NCBI GenBank assembly: GCA_036003365.1
Contig: DASYSL010000022.1
Location: 1-33,809, forward strand
Source of the DNA: DASYSL01 sp036003365
GTDB lineage: Bacteria; Eisenbacteria; RBG-16-71-46; DASYSL01
Reading direction: 5' to 3'
DNA: 33,809 nt
Positions 8,239 through 14,918 of the stretch are shown piece by piece; position 1 is the stretch's first letter; every line of letters starts with the position of its first letter. The translations under genes and the position numbers were made by a program. The notes under the pieces are model-generated. The model was given only the letters and a program-made list of their open reading frames with translations, did no database searches and was not told the DNA's origin.

Positions 8239-9384
8239 TCAGTGCGTCAGAACGACCGATCGACTGGCCTGATCTCCCGGCACGACGAGCCGCAGGAAGT
8301 AGACGCCGCTCTTGGCGCGGCCACCGCCCGCCGTGCTTCCATCCCACGTCACGCTCCACACGCCCGCGCCCAGCTCGCGATCGAACGGCACGGCGATGAG
8401 CTGGCCGCGCGCGTCGTACACGCGCACCACCGCGCGGCCGGCCGTCGGCATCGCCAGCCGAAAGCTCACGCCGTGTCGCGTTGGATTGGGCTCGGGCTCG
8501 GAAGCGAAGCCAATGACTTGCCGGCCCGGAAGCGGACCCACCGCCACGGGATCGGTCACGACCACGACGCCCCGCATGTTGGAGCTCTCGTGGACGCGGC
8601 AGAAGAACGGGAATGTCCCGGCCTGGGTGAACTGGAATTCAAAGGTGTCGCTGTCGAGGGTGAGATCGGCGTCGAACAGCGTGCCCGCGGCCGGATCGAG
8701 CGAGCCGGTGCCGTTGGTCACCGTGTGAATGCCGGCCAGGTCGCGCCACAGGATGGTCTGGCCGACGTTCACGAAGGCGGTGTCGACCTGCGTGCCCGGC
8801 TTTTGATCGGTGTCGAACTGGAGCCCGCTCGCGGTGAACGTGTCGGCCGGCGCGGCCGGCGGCGCGTCGGTGACGATCACCACGCCCTTCATGTTGAAGC
8901 CTTCGTGCGGACGGCAAAAGAAGTTGTACTGCCCTGGCGTGTCGAACTCGAAAGCGAAGTTGGGGTTGGAGGGCGAGACGATCGCCGCATCGAAGGTCTT
9001 GCCCGCGGCCGGATCGAGCGAGCCGGTGCCGTTGGTCACGGTGTGGCTGCCGCTCGCGGCGTGCCACCACACCGTGTCATGGGTGTGGATGCGCATGGTG
9101 TCGATCTGCGTGCCCGTGTTTCCGTCGGTGTCGAACGAAGTGCCGGAGGCGATGAACGTGTCGACCGGCGCTCCTTGGGGCGCGAGCCGGCCCACCACGG
9201 GGTGCGTCTTGTAGAACTCCTTCACCCAGTGGCCCATCTCGGCGTCGCTCATGCTCATCGACGAGCCACCCGTGTGGCCCGCGCCCTGGGCGAAGAGCAG
9301 GGCGTCCGCCGCAAGCAGCAGGGCGACGACCATGAGCGCGATCCAGCCGCCGTGCGACGGCCGACCGATCCGAAACCGGAACAT
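8239..9384 (-). CDS. secreted tandem blue-copper (cupredoxin) protein with C-terminal sorting-like domain
   Basis: 381 residues. An N-terminal hydrophobic signal (about residues 13-33) leads into a linker and two consecutive cupredoxin domains (about 70-172 and 180-277). Each keeps a full type-1 copper set: H114, C157, H160 and M165 in the first; H220, C262, H265 and M270 in the second (motifs FFCRPHEGFNM and FFCRVHESSNM). The last ~90 residues form a FlgD-like/type IX-like domain (GRAVVRVYDARGQL, then SGVYFLRL), which in related phyla directs secretion or surface attachment. The role would be electron transfer or copper handling outside the inner membrane. The gene follows an ECF sigma/anti-sigma pair on the same strand, which may control it. 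Confidence 0.9.
   Translation of the reverse strand: MFRFRIGRPSHGGWIALMVVALLLAADALLFAQGAGHTGGSSMSMSDAEMGHWVKEFYKTHPVVGRLAPQGAPVDTFIASGTSFDTDGNTGTQIDTMRIHTHDTVWWHAASGSHTVTNGTGSLDPAAGKTFDAAIVSPSNPNFAFEFDTPGQYNFFCRPHEGFNMKGVVIVTDAPPAAPADTFTASGLQFDTDQKPGTQVDTAFVNVGQTILWRDLAGIHTVTNGTGSLDPAAGTLFDADLTLDSDTFEFQFTQAGTFPFFCRVHESSNMRGVVVVTDPVAVGPLPGRQVIGFASEPEPNPTRHGVSFRLAMPTAGRAVVRVYDARGQLIAVPFDRELGAGVWSVTWDGSTAGGGRAKSGVYFLRLVVPGDQASRSVVLTH
8683..8727. repeat. direct repeat copy within the second cupredoxin domain
   Basis: 45 bases, identical at 44 positions to 9001-9045. Both encode the same segment of each cupredoxin domain (HTVTNGTGSLDPAAG). Identity at the DNA level, including third codon positions, suggests a recent duplication or gene conversion between the two domains. 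Confidence 0.9.
9001..9045. repeat. direct repeat copy within the first cupredoxin domain
   Basis: Partner of 8683-8727, 318 bases away, with a single mismatch. See that entry for the meaning. Confidence 0.9.
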
Positions 9385-9477
9385 TTCTCGAACTCCTCCG
9401 GGGGAAGACCTGACCTGGAGGTGTGTCTCGAAAGGGTGCCGTTCGTTACAGCGCGGGGTTTGTAAAACCGATGGGTT

Positions 9478-9720
9478 CTAGTTTTTCTTTTCGCCGAACG
9501 CGCGGCGGAAGGTCGCAATGAGCTCGGCGCGCCGGGCGGGCGCTTCGGGGGCGGCAGGATCGAGGTTCTGGAGGGCCAAGCGCGTGATTCGCAGCTGCTC
9601 GTAATAGGTGGCGCAAGGAGGACACTCCTCCATGTGCTCCTGGAAGCCCGCGCTACACGAAGGATCGAGACGATCCTCGGCCGCGTCTCCCATGACGTCG
9701 ATCGCCTCGATACAGTTCAT
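9478..9720 (-). CDS. zinc-finger anti-sigma factor (ZAS type)
   Basis: An 80-residue soluble protein. It has C3 and then H29-x3-C33-x2-C36 (in EHMEECPPC), the zinc ligand pattern of ZAS anti-sigma factors such as RsrA and ChrR. It would hold the ECF sigma factor encoded immediately upstream; the genes overlap by ATGA (9717-9720), typical of a sigma/anti-sigma pair. Unlike most anti-sigma factors it has no transmembrane span after the finger, so it probably senses a cytoplasmic signal, such as redox or metal, rather than envelope stress. The cupredoxin gene follows 94 bases downstream on the same strand. Confidence 0.85.
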   Translation of the reverse strand: MNCIEAIDVMGDAAEDRLDPSCSAGFQEHMEECPPCATYYEQLRITRLALQNLDPAAPEAPARRAELIATFRRAFGEKKN

Positions 9721-10430
9721 GACCGCTCCCCTCGAGTTCGGGCCGAACCCGTGAGCGGGCCGGCCAAGTCCGTCTGTCCCTGCAAGTAACGGTCGAGCGC
9801 GCGACGGACGCGCGCACGGCCGCGGTGGAGCAACACCCGTTGGTTCGTCTCGCTCAGGCCCAGAATGTTACAGGCATCCGCCGATTCGAGCCCCTCGACG
9901 TCGCGCAAGAGGACGACCTGGCGCTGGGTCTCGGGCATCTCTCGGACCGCCTGGTCGATGATCTCCAGCGCCTCTTTGGTCTGGAACACCGCGGCCGGAT
10001 CCTCGAGCCCCCACGGAGCCGGGGCACGCTCCCACAATCCGCGCCGGCCGTAGCCCAGGTCCCACTCCTCGCCTGAGTTTTCGCCGTGACCGTTGGCGCC
10101 TGGGTACGGCACTTCGGGCCGCCGCGCTTCGCGCGAGGCCACGGTTTTCGCCCGGCGCACCAGAATACCGAAGATCCAGGTGCGCAGCGACGATCGTCCT
10201 TCGAATCCGCCGAGACCGCGGATCACGGCGAGCCAGGTCTCCTGCACGATGTCCTCGGCCAGCGCCGGCGAGGTCGTGAACGTCCTGGCGAATGCGTAGA
10301 GCCGTCCCTGGAGCTGGTCGACGAGGGCGGCGAAGGCGGCTTCTTCCCCGCGCCCCAGTCGAGCCAGCAGCGCTTCTTCTTCCCGATGATTCTCCAACGA
10401 GGCGCCTCCCGGATGCGAAATCGGATGCAT
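9717..10430 (-). CDS. ECF-family RNA polymerase sigma factor
   Basis: 237 residues from ATG 10430; TTG 10442 in the same frame is an alternative, and AGG lies 4 bases before the ATG. Sigma region 2 spans about residues 20-100 (AFAALVDQLQGRLYAFA, then AEDIVQETWLAVIRG and SLRTWIFGILVRRA). An unusually long Gly/Pro/Trp-containing linker covers about 105-145. Region 4 spans about 150-215 (MPETQRQVVLLRDVEGL, then LGLSETNQRVLLHRGRARVRRAL). It is coupled to the anti-sigma gene by ATGA overlap. Likely targets include its own operon and perhaps the cupredoxin gene. It belongs to a different subgroup from the ECF42-type factor directly upstream. Confidence 0.93.
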   Translation of the reverse strand: MHPISHPGGASLENHREEEALLARLGRGEEAAFAALVDQLQGRLYAFARTFTTSPALAEDIVQETWLAVIRGLGGFEGRSSLRTWIFGILVRRAKTVASREARRPEVPYPGANGHGENSGEEWDLGYGRRGLWERAPAPWGLEDPAAVFQTKEALEIIDQAVREMPETQRQVVLLRDVEGLESADACNILGLSETNQRVLLHRGRARVRRALDRYLQGQTDLAGPLTGSARTRGERS

Positions 10431-10478
10431 TGAGCCTAGCAAAGCTCGCCGGCCGCCGGAACGAGGGCGCCGGGGGCC

Positions 10479-11756
10479 CTAGTCGCGGCAGGCTTGGAGG
10501 CGCTGCTCGAGAAAGCGCCGCTCGGTGGGATTGCGCGCCTGCGCCAGCGCCGCCTGGAAGTGCGCGCGGGCGGCGGCGCACCGTCCCAGGCGCAGCTCCA
10601 GCTCGCCCCGGGCGGCGGGATAGAAAGGATAGCGGGCGAGGCGCCCGCGGTCCTCGATGCCGTCGAGCGCCCGTAGTCCCGCCTCCGGGCCTTGGTGCTG
10701 AGCCACGGCGATGGCGCGATTCAAGGCCACCACGGGCGACGGCTGGATGCGCATGAGCGTGTCGTAGAAGCCCACGATCTGACCCCAATCCGTCTCTTCC
10801 ACGCTCGGCGCCTGCGCATGGACCCAGGCGATCGCCGCCTCCACGTGATACGGCGTCAGCTCGCGCCCGCTCGCCGAGACATCGAGCAGGCGCTGGCCCT
10901 CGCGAATCAAGGCACCGTCCCAGCGCGCGCGGTCCTGATCGAGCAGCGAGTGCAGATCGCCGGCGGCGTCGAGGCGGCCGGGCAGGCGCGCGGCGTGCAG
11001 GCACATGAGGGCCGCGAGCGCATGCGTGGCCGGCGTCGCCCCGCGTGGGTGCTCGCGCAGATGGCGCGCCAGGCGCATGGCCTCCCAGCACAGCTCGGCG
11101 TGCACCGCGGCATCGGGCGACGCGCCGTGATAGCCCTCGTTGAAGAGCAGGTAGAGAGCGCGTTGCACGGCCGGCAGCCGCGCGTCGAACGCCTCGTCCT
11201 TGGTGACGTCGAAAAGATCCTGGGAAGTGGCCAGCGTCTTCTTGCCGCGCGTGATGCGCTTCTCGATGGCGGCCGGCGTGGCCACGAACGCGGCTGCCAC
11301 CTCGGCGACGCTGAAGCCGCACAGGATGTGGAGCACGAGCGTGACCTGCGCCTCCTCGCTCAGGCTCGGATGGCAGCAGGTGAACATCATGCGCAGGAGA
11401 TCGTCCTGGATGGCGTGCGGCTGGAACTGCTCTTCGAGCGTGGGCACCAGGGTCCACTCCGAATCCAGCATGCGGCTCAGCTCGGGCGCAAACGTGCGCG
11501 CCGTGCGCTGGCGCCGCAGCACGTCCAGGGCGCGGTTCTTGGCCGTGGTCATGAGCCAGGCGGACGGGTTCTCGGGCAAGCCGTGGAACTTCCACACCTG
11601 GAGCGCGCGGTAGAACGCGTCCTGCACCACGTCCTCGGCCAGCCCAAGGTTGTGCACGCCGAAGAGGCGAGTCAGGACGGCGACCATGCGCCCCGACTCG
11701 CTGCGGAAGAGGCGATCGAGATCGACTCCTGATTTCGGCGCCGCGGGGTCGCTCAT
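10479..11756 (-). CDS. ECF42-type sigma factor with C-terminal TPR-like domain
   Basis: 425 residues, far longer than a standard ECF factor. Region 2 (LAEDVVQDAFYRALQVW, then NPSAWLMTTAKNRALDVLRR) and region 4 (GFSVAEVAAAFVATPAAIEKR) fill about residues 1-180. The rest is the conserved helical C-terminal extension of this family (LLFNEGYHG, ALNRAIAVA, YPFYPAARGEL), with TPR-like repeats thought to replace a separate anti-sigma. ATG 11756 abuts the stop of the YCII gene (TAG-ATG), so the three genes from 12465 form one operon. Association of ECF42 factors with YCII/DGPF proteins is established for the family. The inducing signal is unknown. Confidence 0.95.
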   Translation of the reverse strand: MSDPAAPKSGVDLDRLFRSESGRMVAVLTRLFGVHNLGLAEDVVQDAFYRALQVWKFHGLPENPSAWLMTTAKNRALDVLRRQRTARTFAPELSRMLDSEWTLVPTLEEQFQPHAIQDDLLRMMFTCCHPSLSEEAQVTLVLHILCGFSVAEVAAAFVATPAAIEKRITRGKKTLATSQDLFDVTKDEAFDARLPAVQRALYLLFNEGYHGASPDAAVHAELCWEAMRLARHLREHPRGATPATHALAALMCLHAARLPGRLDAAGDLHSLLDQDRARWDGALIREGQRLLDVSASGRELTPYHVEAAIAWVHAQAPSVEETDWGQIVGFYDTLMRIQPSPVVALNRAIAVAQHQGPEAGLRALDGIEDRGRLARYPFYPAARGELELRLGRCAAARAHFQAALAQARNPTERRFLEQRLQACRD

Positions 11757-12095
11757 CTACATCTTCATCACCGGCCGCACTTCCACATAGCCGCCGGCGT
11801 CGAAGATCGGGCAGCCCTTGGAAAGCTCGGCCGCCTGATCGATGTCCTTGGCTTCGACCAGCGTGTATCCGCCGACCAGGTCCTTGGCTTCCGCGAACGG
11901 CCCGTCGCTCACCGTTTTCTGTTGGCCGCGGACGATCTTGCCGCCGCGCTCGAGCGGGTTGCCTTTGTCCTTGATATGGCCCTGTCCGGCGAGGCCCTGC
12001 AGCCAATCCATCCAGCGCTGCATGATCTGCTGCATTTCCTGTGGTGAGGAGGTGCGCTCCTCGCCGCCGCGGTAGAGATAGACGAACTCGCTCAT
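11757..12095 (-). CDS. YCII-family (DGPF-motif) protein, copy 2
   Basis: 112 residues with the signature SDGPFAEAKDLVGGYTL and a conserved end (GCPIFDAGGYVEVRP). YCII proteins are small ferredoxin-like-fold dimers of unclear enzymatic role, regularly encoded next to ECF42 sigma factors. A good ribosome site (AAAGGAGA) precedes ATG 12095. It is a close paralogue of the gene at 12127-12465, same length and nearly gapless, so the pair arose by tandem duplication. It directly abuts the sigma factor gene. Confidence 0.93.
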   Translation of the reverse strand: MSEFVYLYRGGEERTSSPQEMQQIMQRWMDWLQGLAGQGHIKDKGNPLERGGKIVRGQQKTVSDGPFAEAKDLVGGYTLVEAKDIDQAAELSKGCPIFDAGGYVEVRPVMKM

Positions 12096-12126
12096 CGTGG
12101 TCTCCTTTGGAAGTGGCGGAACGTTC

Positions 12127-12465
12127 TCACATCGGGGCGATGGAGCGGACCTCGACCGATCCGCCGCCGTCGAGCATGGGACAGCCCTTGGCCAGCTCGG
12201 CCGCTTGCGCCAGGTCGCTCGCCTGAATCAGGGTGTAGCCGTTGATCACGTCCTTGGCTTCGGCGAAGGGCCCATCGGTGACCGTTTGCGGCTTGCCGCG
12301 CACGATCTTGCCCGAACGCGCGAGCGGATTGCCGGCGTGTCTCAAGTGGCCGCGCTCGTCGAGGCTCTTCATCCACGCCATCCAGACGGGCATCACCTCC
12401 GCCATTTGTTGCCGCGTGAGCGGCGGCCCTTCGGGCGGGTGGTAGAGAAACAGAAAGGCATTCAT
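12127..12465 (-). CDS. YCII-family (DGPF-motif) protein, copy 1
   Basis: 112 residues, starting at ATG 12465 with AAAGGAGA 7 bases upstream; an ATG further up at 12507 lacks such a site and would extend through the divergent promoter region. It carries TDGPFAEAKDVINGYTL and the conserved end GCPMLDGGGSVEVRS. It is the first gene of the ECF42 operon and is divergent from the acetyltransferase at 12540, with only 74 bases between them for both promoters. Its role is probably to sense or modify a small molecule for the ECF42 response, inferred from family context only. Confidence 0.93.
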   Translation of the reverse strand: MNAFLFLYHPPEGPPLTRQQMAEVMPVWMAWMKSLDERGHLRHAGNPLARSGKIVRGKPQTVTDGPFAEAKDVINGYTLIQASDLAQAAELAKGCPMLDGGGSVEVRSIAPM

Positions 12466-12539
12466 CGCAGGTCTCCTTTCGGTGGTCCCCCCCATCGTGG
12501 GGCTCATCCTTCAGACGATCGAGAGGGAGGAAACCGGAC

Positions 12540-13118
12540 ATGAAATTCCCCGAGCAGTTTCCCGTTCTCCAGACGGAGCGGCTTCTCTTGCGCGAGACCG
12601 AGGAGCGTGACGCCGAAGGCGTGTTCGCCATGGAGAGCGATGCCATCGCCATGCGCTACTGGAACACGCCGCCCATGCAGCACCTCGAGCAGGCGCAGGC
12701 GTCGGTGCAGCGCGCCATGAGCCACTTCCCCAACCGCGTCGGGCTGCGCTGGTCCATCGTGCGGCGCAAAGACGATCTCTTCCTTGGGCATGTTTCGCTC
12801 TTTCACATGAGCGAGCAATGCGCCGTGGCCGAGATCGGCTACGGGCTCGATCGCTCTTACTGGGGCCAAGGCTACATGCACGAGGCGCTGACCGCGGTCG
12901 TCGACTATGCGTTCGGAACGCTGGGCGCGCGCCGGCTGGAAGCCGACACCCATCCGGCCAACGAAGCTTCGCTGCGCGCCCTCGCCCGCCTCGGCTTCCA
13001 GCGCGAAGGACTCCTGCGCGAGCGCTGGCGGGTGGGCGACGAGATCTCGGACGCCGTGCTCCTCGGTTTGCTCGCGCGCGAGTGGCGCGACCTCGCGGCC
13101 GCGAAGGAAGAGAAATGA
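12540..13118 (+). CDS. GNAT-family N-acetyltransferase (RimJ/RimL type)
   Basis: 192 residues. It begins with the RimJ/RimL hallmark LQTERLLLRETEERDAEGVF, followed by the acetyl-CoA site region AEIGYGLDRSYWGQGYMHEAL (Q/RxxGxG/A variant WGQGY) and the closing NEASLRALARLGFQREG. Such enzymes transfer acetyl groups from acetyl-CoA to the N-terminal amine of a protein or to a small amine; the actual substrate cannot be told. GGGAGG lies 9 bases before ATG 12540. It is divergent from the YCII/ECF42 operon. A tRNA 5'-half remnant begins 77 bases after its stop. Confidence 0.93.
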   Translation: MKFPEQFPVLQTERLLLRETEERDAEGVFAMESDAIAMRYWNTPPMQHLEQAQASVQRAMSHFPNRVGLRWSIVRRKDDLFLGHVSLFHMSEQCAVAEIGYGLDRSYWGQGYMHEALTAVVDYAFGTLGARRLEADTHPANEASLRALARLGFQREGLLRERWRVGDEISDAVLLGLLAREWRDLAAAKEEK

Positions 13119-13204
13119 AAGGAATTCTCCTTCTCGGGTGCGTCTTGATGAGCGCGATCGGGGCGAACGGAGCCTACGTGATCGGGTCGAACGGGGCGGC
13201 GTAG
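13115..13204 (+). CDS. possible 29-residue peptide overlapping the acetyltransferase stop
   Basis: ATG 13115 overlaps the acetyltransferase stop by ATGA and is preceded by GGAAGAG. The product starts MKGILLLGCVLMSAIG, resembling a short signal or membrane segment, and ends at the TAG inside the tRNA remnant (13202-13204). Coupling and RBS are suggestive, but the ORF is very short and its 3' end is supplied by the remnant. It may be a truncated reading frame or chance. Confidence 0.25.
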   Translation: MKGILLLGCVLMSAIGANGAYVIGSNGAA

Positions 13205-13228
13205 CTCAGCTGGTAGAGCAGGAGAATC
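13195..13228 (+). pseudogene. 5'-half remnant of tRNA-CAU
   Basis: 34 bases equal to positions 1-34 of the intact tRNA gene at 27084-27117, with one mismatch (C for T at position 6). It contains the 5' acceptor strand, the full D-arm (TAGCTCAGCTGGTAGAGC) and the 5' side of the anticodon stem, then diverges after the first anticodon base. No T-arm and no matching 3' acceptor strand follow, so it cannot be a functional tRNA. It ends 5 bases before the stop of the histidine kinase gene (13234), at the left end of the 13.5-kb operon. Confidence 0.85.
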
Positions 13229-13233
13229 GGAGT

Positions 13234-14568
13234 CTAGGCGCCTGGCAACAGCAATCGAAACGTCGTTCCTTTTCCGAGGGTGCTGGCGACCGTGAGGCGC
13301 GCGTCCATGCAGACGGCCAGTCGCTGCGCAAAGGCGAGGCCCATGCCCAGGCCCCCCACTCTCCGCGTCGCCGAGCCGTCGATCTGCTCGAAAGAATGAA
13401 ACAGCGAGCGCACGGCTTCGGGCGCGATCCCCGGACCGTTATCCGTGACCTCGATCTGGACCCACTCGCGCCCGTCTTCCGTCGCGCGGGCGACGGCGAT
13501 CTCGATGCGCGATCCGCTGGGCGTGAACTTGACGGCATTGTCGATGAGCTCGTCGAGGATCTGCAGGAGGCGCGCGCGGTCGAAGCGAGCCTGCGGAAGG
13601 GTCGGAGCCGATCGATAGACGAGCTCCCGCAGGCCCGCAGCCACGCCCGGGAAGCGGACGTCATAGCAGTCGCGGGCCACCGCAGCAGCGTCGCCCGGCA
13701 AGCACTCGAGCGAGAGGCGGGCATTCTGGGCGTCGGCGAAGTTGAGCAGGTTCTCGATGAGAGCGCCGAGCTTCTTCGCCTGATCGAGCGATGCCGTGAG
13801 CAGATTCTGAACCGCGGCATCTTCCCTCTCGGACGTGACCACGCACTCCAGCGATCCGATCACCACGGCCAAAGGCGTGCGCAGCTCATGATTCACATTG
13901 CTCAAGAATTCATTCTTCAGGCGATCGAGCTCAGTGAGGTACTCGTTGCTGGCCCGCAGGCGGCGATTCATCTCGCGCGCCTGATTGTACAGGCGGACAT
14001 TCTGCAGCGAGACCGCGACCATGCCTAGCGCCGCCTCGAGCACTTCCAGATCCTCCGGCTCATAGGGCGTCCCGTCCAAGCGCTCGCCCAGCGCCACCCA
14101 CCCCAACAACTCCTCGCGGGCGCAGAGCGGTGCCACGACGGCGATGGACGCGTGGCGAATGAGCTCGAACTCGGCGGCGCCTACGGCATCGCGAAGCGTC
14201 CACGACAACGCGGGCGCGGTGTTCTGATCGAAGCGCTTGCGCAGCACGGAAGTACAGGTGGAACCAATGGCGTCGAGCAGCGCGCGGTGGAAACCGTGCG
14301 ACCGGACCAGCGTCGGCTGCGCGGCACTCGCTTCCTGGGGAAAGAGCCACGCCGCCGCGCGCGGGGTGCGGAACTGGCCCATGAGGTTGAACAGCAGGAG
14401 GTCCGCGGTCTCGTGCACCCCGAGCGCGACCGTCAGCTCGTGGCTCAGCTCGAGCAGAGAGCGAAGCGAATGCTCGCGCCGGGCGAAAGCCTCGGGCTCT
14501 CCGCCGGCACCTTCGCGCGGCTCCGGGACAGGAGGCCCGCTGGATGGCAACCGCAAGGGCTCCCTCAT
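13234..14568 (-). CDS. soluble sensor histidine kinase (GAF-HisKA-HATPase)
   Basis: 444 residues with no membrane span. A GAF-like sensor domain covers about residues 35-195, a short coiled coil follows, then HisKA with the phosphorylatable histidine near residue 226 in NVNHELRTPLAVVIGSLE. The ATPase has its N-box (DELIDNAVKF), G1 (VTDNGPGI), F-box (FHSFEQ) and G2 (GGLGMGLAFAQRL), so it should be active. ATG 14568 overlaps the STAS gene stop by ATGA, coupling the two. It is the last gene of the five-gene operon. No response regulator is encoded with it; its partner is elsewhere (the regulator at 1-1071 is one candidate by proximity only). Confidence 0.95.
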   Translation of the reverse strand: MREPLRLPSSGPPVPEPREGAGGEPEAFARREHSLRSLLELSHELTVALGVHETADLLLFNLMGQFRTPRAAAWLFPQEASAAQPTLVRSHGFHRALLDAIGSTCTSVLRKRFDQNTAPALSWTLRDAVGAAEFELIRHASIAVVAPLCAREELLGWVALGERLDGTPYEPEDLEVLEAALGMVAVSLQNVRLYNQAREMNRRLRASNEYLTELDRLKNEFLSNVNHELRTPLAVVIGSLECVVTSEREDAAVQNLLTASLDQAKKLGALIENLLNFADAQNARLSLECLPGDAAAVARDCYDVRFPGVAAGLRELVYRSAPTLPQARFDRARLLQILDELIDNAVKFTPSGSRIEIAVARATEDGREWVQIEVTDNGPGIAPEAVRSLFHSFEQIDGSATRRVGGLGMGLAFAQRLAVCMDARLTVASTLGKGTTFRLLLPGA

Positions 14569-14918
14569 GCGGCCTTCAAGGCTTGCGCGGCGTCCTCCTC
14601 GCTCGGATCGACATGCAAGAAGGGTTCGAGATTGAGCAGACGAAGCACCGATTCGACAGGCGTAGAGATCGCGGCCAGGCGAACCTGGAGTCGCGCCAGA
14701 CGATAGTCTTCGACCAGCGCCAGGAGAGCCCCGATTCCACTCGACGCGATGAAGGATACGCCGGCGAGGTTGAGCACCAGATGGCGCCCTGCCGCGCGAA
14801 TTTCCGCGCAGCGAGTGGTCAGCGTGGACGCGCTGCGCGCATCCAGCCGACCGTTCACGCGCAGCACGGTGGCGCCCGCGGAGGTGAGGATTTCCTCGAA
14901 TCGTGTCTCGCAGGTCAT
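14565..14918 (-). CDS. STAS-domain anti-anti-sigma factor
   Basis: 117 residues forming one STAS domain of the SpoIIAA/RsbV class. The phosphorylation site motif is FIASSGIGALLAL with the candidate serine at S59; the usual Asp before it is Ala here. The expected cycle is phosphorylation by an RsbW-like kinase and dephosphorylation by a SpoIIE-like phosphatase, both of which are domains of the membrane protein encoded immediately upstream. It overlaps that gene and the histidine kinase gene by ATGA on both sides, so all three are made together. No SigB/SigF-type sigma gene is visible nearby, so the downstream target is open. Confidence 0.93.
   Translation of the reverse strand: MTCETRFEEILTSAGATVLRVNGRLDARSASTLTTRCAEIRAAGRHLVLNLAGVSFIASSGIGALLALVEDYRLARLQVRLAAISTPVESVLRLLNLEPFLHVDPSEEDAAQALKAA

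Noticed and set aside
9868..12006. 712-codon minus-strand ORF
   Set aside because: It runs in another frame through the ECF42, YCII and ECF genes, with an Arg/Ala/Gly-rich product and no domain.
13195..13260. Complete tRNA with a CGG-like anticodon at the remnant
   Set aside because: Only three of five anticodon-stem pairs form, there is no T-arm (no TTCGA loop with stem) and no 3' acceptor strand to pair with GGCGGCG.
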